A program made the position numbers and the translations under genes. The notes under the pieces are model-generated. The model was not told where the DNA came from. It did not search any database and saw only the letters and a program-made list of their open reading frames with translations. Below are positions 6,587 to 12,662 of a DNA stretch of 12,662 bases, piece after piece. Each line of letters begins with the position of its first letter. Positions within the stretch are counted from its first letter, which is position 1. Source of the stretch: Actinomycetes bacterium (GTDB lineage: Bacteria; Actinomycetota; Actinomycetes; JAHEKZ01); NCBI GenBank assembly GCA_027117675.1, contig JAJAYM010000021.1:1-12662 (forward strand). The letters run 5' to 3'.

Positions 6587-7231
6587 GTGAGTCCGGTAAC
6601 AGCGCAGCCGGCTCCGCCCGACGCCGTCCAGCGCTTCGGAGCCGCAACGCTGCTGGTCGAGCGGTACGCGGGTTGGCTCAGCGGTCCTGGCGTGGAGCGG
6701 GGCATCATCGGACCTCGGGAAGCTGGCCGTATCTGGCCGCGCCACCTGCTCAACTGTGCTGTCCTGGAAAAGCACCTGCCGGCGTCCAGCTCCGTTTGCG
6801 ACCTTGGGTCGGGCGCCGGCCTTCCCGGAGTGGTGCTGGCGCTGCTGCGTTCGGACTGCAGGTTCGTTCTTCTGGAGCCGCTGTTGCGGCGGGCCACCTT
6901 CCTCGAGGAGGTCGTGGCAGACCTGGGGCTCGGCGACGTCACCGTTCTTCGCGCCCGCGCCGAGGACTACGCCAGCGAGCGGCCGGCGCACGACGTGGTC
7001 GTTGCCAGGGCCGTCGCCCCGCTGGACCGGCTCGCCGGCTGGGCGTTCCCGCTGTTGCGGCCGGGGGGCGTCTTGCTGGCCCAGAAAGGGAGCGCAGCAG
7101 CCGACGAGCTTGCGGACGCCGCACCAGTTCTTGATCGATGGGGGGCTGTTGACCGAGAGGTCATGGTGTCTGGCGAAGGCGATAACGTGACCCACATCGT
7201 CCGAACAGCCCGCCCAGCGGAGGATGCATGA
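6587..7231 (+). CDS. rsmG: 16S rRNA (guanine-N7) methyltransferase RsmG
   Basis: RsmG (GidB) methylates N7 of a guanine in the 530 loop of 16S rRNA with S-adenosylmethionine; loss gives low-level streptomycin resistance in several bacteria. The product is 214 residues, a normal length. Residues 72-81 (DLGSGAGLPG) form the SAM-binding motif, LLEPLLRRATFLEEV (95-109) follows, and RAVAPLDRL (141-149) with K167 in LLAQKG complete the signature. The N-terminus resembles mycobacterial Gid from the MSP start, which supports GTG at 6587. No Shine-Dalgarno is present because a parS palindrome occupies 6572-6585. The stop overlaps the parA ATG by 4 bp. Confidence 0.96.
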   Translation: MSPVTAQPAPPDAVQRFGAATLLVERYAGWLSGPGVERGIIGPREAGRIWPRHLLNCAVLEKHLPASSSVCDLGSGAGLPGVVLALLRSDCRFVLLEPLLRRATFLEEVVADLGLGDVTVLRARAEDYASERPAHDVVVARAVAPLDRLAGWAFPLLRPGGVLLAQKGSAAADELADAAPVLDRWGAVDREVMVSGEGDNVTHIVRTARPAEDA

Positions 7232-8211
7232 TCGAAGACCCGCCAGCGCCCACCGAGATGGTCTATCCATTGAGCCCGACCGACTCCGGTGTTTCACGTG
7301 AAACGACGCCCGAGGACGAGACGCCGATCGCCGCCGCCGCTGCTGCGGCCGCCCGGATCCCCCGCGGCCCCACTGAGATGTGGCCGCGGCCGGTCTCGAC
7401 GCGGGTCCTCACCGTCGCCAACCAGAAGGGGGGCGTCGGAAAGACCACCTCGACGGTCAATATCGCCGCAGCCCTTGCCCTGCACGGTATCCGCGTCCTG
7501 GTCATCGACCTCGACCCACAGGGAAACGCGTCGACGGCGCTCGCCGTTCCGCACCACGCGGGGGAGCCGAGCGTCTATGAGGTGCTGGTCAACGGACAGC
7601 CACTGGTGTCGGCCCTGCACGAAGTCGAGGCGGTACCGGGCCTCGCCTGCATTCCAGCCACCATCGATCTGGCCGGGGCCGAGATCGAGCTGGTCTCCCT
7701 GGTGGCCAGAGAGAGCCGGTTGCAGCGTGCGCTGACGGTGCTGCTGCAGGAGGCGGAGGCAGCGGGACAGCGGTTCGACTTCGTCCTCATCGACTGCCCG
7801 CCCTCGCTGGGGCTGCTCACCATCAACGCCTTTGTGGCGGCCAGCGAGGTGCTGATTCCGATCCAGTGTGAGTACTACGCCCTTGAGGGTCTCGGGCAGC
7901 TCGTTCGCAACGTCGAGCTCATCCAATCGCACCTCAACCCCGATCTAGCGGTCTCCACCATCTTGCTGACTATGTATGACGGGCGCACCCGGCTCGCCGC
8001 CCAGGTGGCCGACGAGGTGCGCGAGCACTTCGGAAGTGTCGTGCTGGCCACCGCGATTCCACGATCTGTCCGCGTGTCGGAGGCGCCGAGCTATAGCCAG
8101 ACGGTTCTGACCTACGATCCTGGAAGTAGCGGGGCGCTCTCCTATCTGGAGGCCGCCCGCGAGATGGCCCACCGGGTCGTCTCACCAGCGGAGGGTGGTG
8201 CAACTGCATGA
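7228..8211 (+). CDS. parA: Chromosome partitioning ATPase ParA (Soj)
   Basis: ParA is a deviant-Walker ATPase whose nucleoid-bound gradient positions ParB-parS complexes during segregation. The product is 327 residues. An extended N-terminus (1-57) includes an alanine run (35-42) and is followed by the ATPase core. The core has the deviant Walker A KGGVGKTTS (67-75), with both signature lysines, then DLDPQGN (94-100) and LIDCPPSLGLLT (187-198). The C-terminal SVRVSEAPSYSQTV stretch is typical of chromosomal ParA. The start ATG at 7228 has GGAGGA close upstream and overlaps the rsmG stop. Later ATGs (7258, 7378) lack ribosome sites. A parS site is embedded in codons 22-26. Its stop overlaps the parB start by 4 bp. 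Confidence 0.97.
   Translation: MIEDPPAPTEMVYPLSPTDSGVSRETTPEDETPIAAAAAAAARIPRGPTEMWPRPVSTRVLTVANQKGGVGKTTSTVNIAAALALHGIRVLVIDLDPQGNASTALAVPHHAGEPSVYEVLVNGQPLVSALHEVEAVPGLACIPATIDLAGAEIELVSLVARESRLQRALTVLLQEAEAAGQRFDFVLIDCPPSLGLLTINAFVAASEVLIPIQCEYYALEGLGQLVRNVELIQSHLNPDLAVSTILLTMYDGRTRLAAQVADEVREHFGSVVLATAIPRSVRVSEAPSYSQTVLTYDPGSSGALSYLEAAREMAHRVVSPAEGGATA
7290..7305. promoter_or_regulatory. parS site 2 (ParB-binding, inside parA)
   Basis: The palindrome GTTTCACGTGAAAC (7291-7304), flanked by T and G, matches 15 of 16 positions of TGTTTCACGTGAAACA. It lies in the parA frame and encodes V22-S-R-E-T26. It is 719 bp from parS site 1. Confidence 0.96.
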
Positions 8212-9221
8212 CCGACAAGAAGCGCGGGCTCGGACGCGGGCTCGGCGCGCTGATCCCAAGCGCCCCTGGCACCCGGACGTCGCTAGGCCCGTCTAGTTCT
8301 GGGTCACAGGTGGTTGCCGACGCGCTGTTGACGCCGTCCGCTCCGGTCGCGGCGGCAGTAGAGATCGAAGTGCTGCACACCCCCGACGACGCCGCCGCGG
8401 GCCTGGCGCACTACGCCGAGATCCCGGTCGACCACATCAGCCCCAACCCGCGGCAGCCGCGTCAGGTCTTCGACGAGGAGTCGCTCGGCGAACTCGTCTT
8501 CTCACTGCGCGAGGTCGGGCTTTTGCAGCCGATTGTGGTGCGACCGGTCGGCGATGACCGGTTCGAGCTGGTGGCTGGTGAGCGGCGCTGGCGGGCCGCT
8601 CGCCAGGCCGGCTTCACCACGATCCCGGCCATCGTCCGCGATACCGCCGACGATGTGCTGCTGCGCGACGCCCTGCTGGAGAACCTGCACCGTGCGCAGC
8701 TGAACCCGCTGGAAGAGGCCGCCGCCTACGGCCAGCTGCTCAACGACTTCGGGTGTACTCAAGAAGAGCTAGCCGCTCGGATCGGCCGTTCCCGCCCGCA
8801 GGTCAGCAACACCCTGCGGCTGCTCCGACTCCCTGCCGGCGTCCAGCGGCGGGTCGCCGCCGGGGTGCTCTCGGCCGGCCATGCGAGGGCGCTGCTGGGG
8901 CTGGAGACCGCAGCTGACCAGGAGCGACTCGCCGGGCGGATCGTCGCCGAGGGGCTGTCGGTGCGCACCGTCGAAGAACTGGTCGCGATCGGGGAAGTGG
9001 GATCGGATAAATCATCCCGAACTAGGGCAAAGAGGCCGCAGAATCCAGCACTCGCCGACGTGGCAGCGGCACTATCGGATGAGCTCGAGACGCGGGTAAC
9101 GGTCGACCTCGGGCGATCCAAAGGCAGCATCACCATCACCTTCGCCTCTGTCGACGATCTCGAGCGCATCGTCGCGGTCATCGCTCCTTCGGTGTCGCAG
9201 GCGCTGCGGGGTGGCGGGTGA
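8208..9221 (+). CDS. parB: Chromosome partitioning protein ParB (Spo0J)
   Basis: ParB binds parS, closes as a CTP-dependent DNA clamp, slides to neighbouring DNA and stimulates ParA, organising the origin region. The product is 337 residues. The first 17 residues (MTDKKRGLGRGLGALIP) match the conserved N-terminal ParA-interaction segment. Linker residues 18-70 are poorly conserved. The N-terminal domain runs from about 72 and contains GERRWRAA (124-131), the CTP-binding motif. The helix-turn-helix is TQEELAARIGRSRPQVS (184-200), followed by NTLRLLRLP. The C-terminal part (290-337) is the dimerisation domain. The start ATG at 8208 overlaps the parA stop (ATGA). Its own stop overlaps a small downstream gene by 4 bp. 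Confidence 0.97.
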   Translation: MTDKKRGLGRGLGALIPSAPGTRTSLGPSSSGSQVVADALLTPSAPVAAAVEIEVLHTPDDAAAGLAHYAEIPVDHISPNPRQPRQVFDEESLGELVFSLREVGLLQPIVVRPVGDDRFELVAGERRWRAARQAGFTTIPAIVRDTADDVLLRDALLENLHRAQLNPLEEAAAYGQLLNDFGCTQEELAARIGRSRPQVSNTLRLLRLPAGVQRRVAAGVLSAGHARALLGLETAADQERLAGRIVAEGLSVRTVEELVAIGEVGSDKSSRTRAKRPQNPALADVAAALSDELETRVTVDLGRSKGSITITFASVDDLERIVAVIAPSVSQALRGGG

Positions 9222-9376
9222 AGGCGCGCACCGTGGCCGCTGTCGGCGTCGGGTTCGCACTCGGTGCCCTGGCAGCCTTCGCGCTGTCGCTGATCCGTCG
9301 CTCGCGGCCGATCGATGCAACCGGCTACCAGCCGCCAACGCCAACTGGCGGCCCAGCGGCCGGCGTCGCGTTCTAG
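9218..9376 (+). CDS. Small single-helix membrane protein coupled to parB (unknown function)
   Basis: This 52-residue frame begins with GTG at 9218, which overlaps the parB stop as GTGA, the same arrangement as several other junctions in the cluster. It begins MKARTVAAVGV, has one hydrophobic stretch at about 6-26 rich in Ala, Gly and Leu, and then a stop-transfer-like RRSR (27-30). A short hydrophilic, Pro/Gly-rich tail (DATGYQPPTPTGGP) ends at a TAG. The pattern suggests one membrane helix with the basic residues inside; orientation is uncertain because Lys2 and Arg4 are also basic. I do not recognise a family. In M. tuberculosis an unrelated-looking larger gene (Rv3916c) sits at this place. 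A chance open frame cannot be excluded, but the overlap and helix-tail architecture favour a real gene. Confidence 0.6.
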   Translation: MKARTVAAVGVGFALGALAAFALSLIRRSRPIDATGYQPPTPTGGPAAGVAF

Positions 9377-9380
9377 GGCA

Positions 9381-9400
9381 GCAGTCGGTCAGCTGACTGC
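9381..9400. terminator. Candidate bidirectional hairpin between convergent genes
   Basis: GCAGTC (9381-9386) pairs with GACTGC (9395-9400) around an 8-nt loop; an overlapping 10-bp palindrome GTCAGCTGAC lies at 9388-9397. It sits between the TAG of the small parB-linked gene (9376) and the convergent cwlM stop (9389), and overlaps the end of cwlM. No T-tract follows, so termination activity is inferred from position only. Confidence 0.35.
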
Positions 9401-10543
9401 GGTCGGCAGCTGAACCACGTTGGACCGCAGATCGGTCGTTGGCTGATACAGCTGCTGCAGCGCGACCACAACAGCACCGGCGATAGTGTCGCGCAGCGCT
9501 GGCTCGGCGAGCCTGGCGGCATCTCCTGGGTGTGTCAGATACCCGACATCGATCCGCACGGCCGGCATCCGGGTGCGTTGGAGCATGTCCCACGTCTTGG
9601 CGTCGCTATGTCCATCGAGCAGGTCCGTTCGCGCCACAATCTCGCGTTGGACTAGGTCGGCGAATGTCTCACCGATCACCGAGTGCGTCGCTGGTGTTCT
9701 GCTGCTGCCGTAATAGAAGGTCGCCACTCCTTGGGCGCGCCGGCTGTCGTGGCCGTCGGTGTGGATTGAGATGACGAGGTCGGCGTTGACGTCGTTGGCG
9801 AAGGCGGCTCGTTCGGCCTCAGACGCAGCCGGTGTGTCGGGGTTCGTACCACGAGTCAGGAAGGCGGTGACACCAACGGCCCCAAGACGCCCCTCGATCC
9901 GAGAAGCGAGATCAGCAACGATGTCGGCCTCGGACAAGCCGTTTGCGCAGATACCAGCGTCGGGGCCACCGTGACCGGGGTCGATCACGATGACCTTGCC
10001 GGCCAGCCCAGGACCGCGGTGGTGCAGGCGTTCTGCTTCACGGATGCGATGTGGTTCGCCACCGACAACGGTGCGCGCCAGCTGATCCAAAGATCGAAAC
10101 GTCACCGGTCCGCACAGACCGTCTGCGGGAATGCCGAGATTGCGCTGGAGTTCTTTGAGGCCGCGCTCGGTGTCGGGGCCGAAGATTCCGTCGATGCGAC
10201 CGGGGTCGAACCCGAGGTCGTGAAGGCGGTTCTGTAGCGCGGCGACGTCATCGCCATGTTGCATGTGGCGGGTGCCATACCGGAGCACCCGGTCGCCGAG
10301 CGACCAGCGAGCACCGTCGAGCTGTCGCCAGGTGGAGAGCCCCACGATGCCGTCGGCGATCAGTCCACGCTGCTGTTGGAACGCTCGGACCGCACGCTCG
10401 ACCGCCTGGTCGAAGGGGGCGTCCCATTCGCTGCTGGTTCGCTCAGCCGGTTCGCTGTCGAGCAGCCCGAGCAGGGCGAGATGGTCGCGGATCTGGGCAA
10501 CCGCTGGACCGTGGTCGCCGAGCCGGTACGACTGCTGCGTCAC
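9389..10543 (-). CDS. cwlM: CwlM-like peptidoglycan regulator / N-acetylmuramoyl-L-alanine amidase homologue
   Basis: The product is 384 residues with two N-terminal peptidoglycan-binding modules (about 5-75 and 83-155), the second containing GRIDGIFGPDTERGLKELQ. An Amidase_3 domain covers about 182-368. Zinc-ligand positions are visible: H191 in DPGHGG, E205, and H261 in SIHTDG. The usual catalytic Glu near the end (EVGF/Y in active amidases) is Asp332 here (RIDVGYLTHP). No signal peptide is present. In mycobacteria the homologue is cytoplasmic, is phosphorylated by PknB and activates MurA; by synteny and the missing leader I infer the same kind of role. The start GTG at 10543 has GGAGG just upstream. 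It lies downstream of trxB-trxA and converges on the parB cluster. Confidence 0.92.
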   Translation of the reverse strand: MTQQSYRLGDHGPAVAQIRDHLALLGLLDSEPAERTSSEWDAPFDQAVERAVRAFQQQRGLIADGIVGLSTWRQLDGARWSLGDRVLRYGTRHMQHGDDVAALQNRLHDLGFDPGRIDGIFGPDTERGLKELQRNLGIPADGLCGPVTFRSLDQLARTVVGGEPHRIREAERLHHRGPGLAGKVIVIDPGHGGPDAGICANGLSEADIVADLASRIEGRLGAVGVTAFLTRGTNPDTPAASEAERAAFANDVNADLVISIHTDGHDSRRAQGVATFYYGSSRTPATHSVIGETFADLVQREIVARTDLLDGHSDAKTWDMLQRTRMPAVRIDVGYLTHPGDAARLAEPALRDTIAGAVVVALQQLYQPTTDLRSNVVQLPTAVS

Positions 10544-10589
10544 GACACCTCCGGCGCTCTCGGGCCCTAGCGGGACGGTGGGTCAGCCC

Positions 10590-10616
10590 AGGGTAACCCT
10601 GCGAAGCGCAGACCCT
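10590..10616. terminator. Stem-loop candidate in the trxA-cwlM gap
   Basis: CTGCG (10599-10603) and CGCAG (10607-10611) form a 5-bp stem with a 3-nt loop. AGGGT (10590-10594) can pair with ACCCT (10612-10616) outside it, with a 4-nt bulge. A near-palindrome AGGGTAACCCT (10590-10600) overlaps the left side. The 110-bp gap could hold partial termination after trxA or a control site for cwlM; no T-tract is seen. Confidence 0.35.
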
Positions 10617-10653
10617 AGCGTGCCGGCGCGTCTTGGGCGAGCCACGTTGACCG

Positions 10654-10980
10654 TCAGAGGAAATCGGCCAGATCTGACAGCAGTGACTGCTTCGGCTTGG
10701 CGCCGACGATGGTCTTGACCACCTGACCGCCCTGGTACACCGCGAGCGTAGGGATCGACGTCACTCCGGCCATCGCTGCGGCCTGCGGGTTCTCGTCGAC
10801 GTTGAGCTTGGCGATCGTCAGTTTGTCGGCATGTTCAGCCGCGATCTCCTCGAGGATCGGGGCGACCATGCGGCAAGGACCGCACCACTCAGCCCAATAG
10901 TCAACGAGCACGGGCTTGTCGCTCTTGATGACGTCGGCGTCGAAGCTGGCGTCAGTGACGACGATGGTGGACTGGCCCAT
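10654..10980 (-). CDS. trxA: Thioredoxin
   Basis: Thioredoxin is the cytoplasmic dithiol carrier that reduces protein disulfides (for example ribonucleotide reductase and peroxiredoxins) and is itself reduced by thioredoxin reductase. The product is 108 residues, the standard length, and covers one thioredoxin fold. The active site is WCGPC (32-36), with Cys33 as the attacking thiol, and the cis-proline is Pro77 in TSIPT. KPVLVDYWAEW and the GAKPKQ turn are family-typical. The start ATG at 10980 has GAGGAG about 6 nt upstream. It follows trxB by 53 nt on the same strand, so the pair is probably cotranscribed from the promoter upstream of trxB. It corresponds by position to M. tuberculosis trxC. 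Confidence 0.97.
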   Translation of the reverse strand: MGQSTIVVTDASFDADVIKSDKPVLVDYWAEWCGPCRMVAPILEEIAAEHADKLTIAKLNVDENPQAAAMAGVTSIPTLAVYQGGQVVKTIVGAKPKQSLLSDLADFL

Positions 10981-11033
10981 GGGGGGTCTCCTCGGGGTGG
11001 CCGTGTGGGTGATCGGGGTGATCGTGGGCGGGG

Positions 11034-11999
11034 TCAGGCGGTGGCGTCGGCCAGCGGTCGCTGGGCGTCTTCAAGTGCAGCGAGGTGACGTTCGGCGTCG
11101 AGGGCAGCTGCGCACCCGGTGCCAGCGGCGGTGATCGCCTGGCGATAAGTGTGGTCAACGAGGTCGCCGCAGGCGAAGACCCCTGGCAGGTTCGTGAGCG
11201 TCGTGCGGCCTTGCACAAAGACGTAGCCCTCGTCATCGAGGTCGACCTGGCCTCTGATGAGTTCGCTGCGTGGGTCGTGGCCAATGGCGACGAAGACGCC
11301 GGTGACGTCGATGTCGCGCTCGACCCCGGTGCCGGTGTCGCGCAGCCGGAGGCCGGAAACCTTTTCGTCACCGAGCACATCAGCCACCTCGCTGTTCCAA
11401 GCGAACGAGATCTTGGCGTTGGCGTTGGCGCGGTCGACCATGATCTTGCTGGCGCGCAACTCGTCGCGGCGGTGCACGACGGTGACCGAGTCGGCGAACT
11501 TGGTGAGGAATGTCGCTTCTTCGATGGCCGAGTCGCCACCACCGATAACGGCAATGTTCTGCCCGCGGAAGAAGAAGCCGTCGCAGGTGGCGCACCACGA
11601 GACACCGCGTCCGGAGAGCCGCTTCTCGTTTTCCAGCCCGAGCTCGCGGTAACCAGAGCCCATGGCGAGAATTACGGACTTGGCCTGGTGAGTCGACCCT
11701 GATCCGACGGTGACTTGCTTGATCGCACCGGTGAGGTCGACCGACACGACATCGTCACTGACGACCTCAGCGCCGAACCGAATCGCTTGCTGACGCATCT
11801 GCTCCATGAGCGCTGGTCCCATGATGCCGTCGGCAAAACCAGGGTAGTTCTCGACATCGGTGGTGTTCATCAGCGCGCCGCCGGCGGTGACCGAACCCTC
11901 GAACATCAGGGGAGCCAGGTTGGCGCGTGCGGTATAAACCGCGGCGGCGAACCCGGCGGGACCCGATCCGATGATGATGACCTCGCGGATCTCGCTCAC
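11034..11999 (-). CDS. trxB: Thioredoxin reductase (NADPH)
   Basis: TrxB is a homodimeric FAD enzyme that passes electrons from NADPH to thioredoxin. The product is 321 residues, typical of the low-molecular-weight class. The FAD-binding motif GSGPAG (11-16) is followed by the redox-active CATC (136-139). The NADPH domain has GGGDSA (153-158) and HRR (176-178), which binds the 2'-phosphate. The C-terminal FAD segment contains GVFACGDLVDHTYRQA and an AAGTGCAAALDAE run. The start is GTG at 11999, with GAGGGAG about 8 nt upstream. A SigR/SigH-type promoter lies about 65 bp upstream. trxA follows 53 nt downstream. An anti-sigma-like gene ends upstream on the same strand. Confidence 0.97.
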   Translation of the reverse strand: MSEIREVIIIGSGPAGFAAAVYTARANLAPLMFEGSVTAGGALMNTTDVENYPGFADGIMGPALMEQMRQQAIRFGAEVVSDDVVSVDLTGAIKQVTVGSGSTHQAKSVILAMGSGYRELGLENEKRLSGRGVSWCATCDGFFFRGQNIAVIGGGDSAIEEATFLTKFADSVTVVHRRDELRASKIMVDRANANAKISFAWNSEVADVLGDEKVSGLRLRDTGTGVERDIDVTGVFVAIGHDPRSELIRGQVDLDDEGYVFVQGRTTLTNLPGVFACGDLVDHTYRQAITAAGTGCAAALDAERHLAALEDAQRPLADATA

Positions 12000-12063
12000 C
12001 GCGGTGCTCCCTCGTCTGTCAGTGTTCGTCGATGGCTGCCGCCAACCGCGGTCCGTATCATCT

Positions 12064-12091
12064 AACGGAGTTTAGGGGCGCCGACATTCCC
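12064..12091 (-). promoter_or_regulatory. SigR/SigH-type (disulfide-stress ECF) promoter of trxB-trxA
   Basis: On the minus strand GGGAAT (12091-12086) is followed after 19 nt by GTT (12066-12064), or after 18 nt by CGTT. This agrees with the GGGAAT-N18/19-GTT pattern of Streptomyces SigR and mycobacterial SigH promoters, for which trxB-trxA is a classic target. The -10 lies 65 bp upstream of the trxB start codon. Confidence 0.75.
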
Positions 12092-12104
12092 GTTCGATCG
12101 GGGC

Positions 12105-12130
12105 ACGGGCGCGTTCACCTAGGCGCCCGT
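12105..12130 (-). terminator. Hairpin at the end of the anti-sigma-like gene
   Basis: ACGGGCGC (12105-12112) and GCGCCCGT (12123-12130) form a perfect 8-bp GC-rich stem with a 10-nt loop, touching the minus-strand stop codon (12130-12132). No U-tract follows, as is common for actinobacterial terminator-like hairpins. It lies 14 bp upstream of the trxB promoter -35 and would insulate trxB from upstream transcription. Confidence 0.5.
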
Positions 12131-12662
12131 CAACGAGCAACCGTCGCGAAGTAGATCAGGGGTTCGTCGGGGATTGAGCAGTCGGGGTCGATGACCCACA
12201 CGTCGACCAGGGTCGGATCCGGATTTGGCATGACGATGATCGCGGCCGGCTCGCCCTCCCACTTGCCGATGTCGATAGCCAGCGGCGGCACCCCGACTAC
12301 GTCGGGGATGTATCCCTCCAGACAGGCTTGCGCAGCGGCCGGGTCAGTGGCCAGCGCCGCAGTGAGAGCGCCGTTCGGGTCGCTCGACTCATCCTGGGTC
12401 GATGGGGATGTCGTTGCCGTTCCCTGAGCGGTGGGGACCGGAGAGGGAGATAAGGTTCGCCGAGCTGCGACGAGCTTGGTGACCTGATCGTCGAGGGCAT
12501 CGGCGTCGTACGTGGTCCTGGACCGGGTAGCGGCGTAAGCATCCATGGTCAGGTCGCTGGGCCCGTCTTCGGCAGCCAGGGGTCCGCCTGAGCTGTCAGA
12601 GAAGGTGGAGTTGCCGCTGCTGCTGAGAACGTTGGGGACAACGATGGCGCCAAGGAGGGCGC
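12130..12662 (-). CDS. rsmM: RsmM-like anti-sigma factor, extracytoplasmic part (N-terminus beyond window)
   Basis: The frame stays open from its stop at 12130 to the window edge, giving 176 visible residues; the ATG at 12546 is internal. The first visible residues (ALLGAIVVPNVL) look like the end of a membrane helix. A Ser/Gly/Asp-rich linker and a helical DADALDDQVTKLVAARR segment follow. A Thr/Ser/Pro-rich stretch (TAQGTATTSPSTQ) leads to a compact C-terminal domain with two cysteines (AAAQACLEGY and IDPDCSIPDE). That end (PPLAIDIGKWEGEPAAIIVMP, split here as PPLAIDIG and EGEPAAIIVMP) and the position beside trxB match the actinobacterial anti-SigM protein RsmM. The sigma-binding N-terminal domain is not visible, so the assignment rests on synteny and the C-terminal domain. 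Confidence 0.72.
   Translation of the reverse strand, partial: ALLGAIVVPNVLSSSGNSTFSDSSGGPLAAEDGPSDLTMDAYAATRSRTTYDADALDDQVTKLVAARRTLSPSPVPTAQGTATTSPSTQDESSDPNGALTAALATDPAAAQACLEGYIPDVVGVPPLAIDIGKWEGEPAAIIVMPNPDPTLVDVWVIDPDCSIPDEPLIYFATVAR

Noticed and set aside
10981..11033. Short tandem GATCACCCC-type repeat in the trxB-trxA gap
   Set aside because: Two imperfect copies only, next to the trxA ribosome site; too short to call a repeat element.
10952..11605. 217-codon minus-strand frame inside trxB
   Set aside because: Out-of-frame shadow of trxB on the same strand, with Ser/Arg/Pro-rich nonsense composition.
11085..11702. 205-codon plus-strand frame opposite trxB
   Set aside because: Antisense of a highly conserved gene; long open antisense frames are expected at this GC content.

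Overview
The window is the chromosomal origin region of a high-GC actinobacterium. The base composition, the many GTG starts, the gene order and the protein variants all fit. The order resembles the Mycobacterium layout (sigM-rsmM-trxB-trxC-cwlM, parB-parA-gid-jag-yidC-yidD-rnpA-rpmH, dnaA-dnaN-recF). It differs from Streptomyces in having no gnd between dnaN and recF. I cannot place it to genus.

Layout. Positions 1-3869 carry dnaA, dnaN and recF on the minus strand; recF is cut by the window edge. The dnaN-dnaA spacer (2053-2444) holds a DnaA-box cluster and is the likely oriC. A second set of DnaA boxes lies in the dnaA-rpmH spacer (3870-4270), together with an rpmH promoter. From 4271 to 9376 a tightly packed plus-strand cluster runs rpmH, rnpA, yidD, yidC, jag, rsmG, parA, parB and a 52-residue single-helix membrane protein. 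Most junctions in it are 4-bp overlaps. From 9389 to the right edge, genes are again on the minus strand and converge on the parAB cluster: cwlM, trxA, trxB and the C-terminal part of an RsmM-like anti-sigma factor.

Function. The left part starts replication (DnaA), supplies the sliding clamp (DnaN) and handles gap repair (RecF). The central cluster makes a ribosomal protein, tRNA-processing and membrane-insertion proteins and a 16S rRNA methyltransferase, then the ParA/ParB segregation pair. Two perfect parS sites lie within this cluster, one abutting the rsmG start codon and one inside the parA reading frame. The right part is a thiol-redox pair with a SigR/SigH-type promoter, next to a peptidoglycan regulator (CwlM) and a probable SigM anti-sigma factor.

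I see no mobile element, CRISPR array, tRNA, rRNA or novel defence system. The least explained item is the 52-residue membrane protein coupled to parB. The most informative sites are the parS sites, the DnaA-box layout and the trxB promoter.
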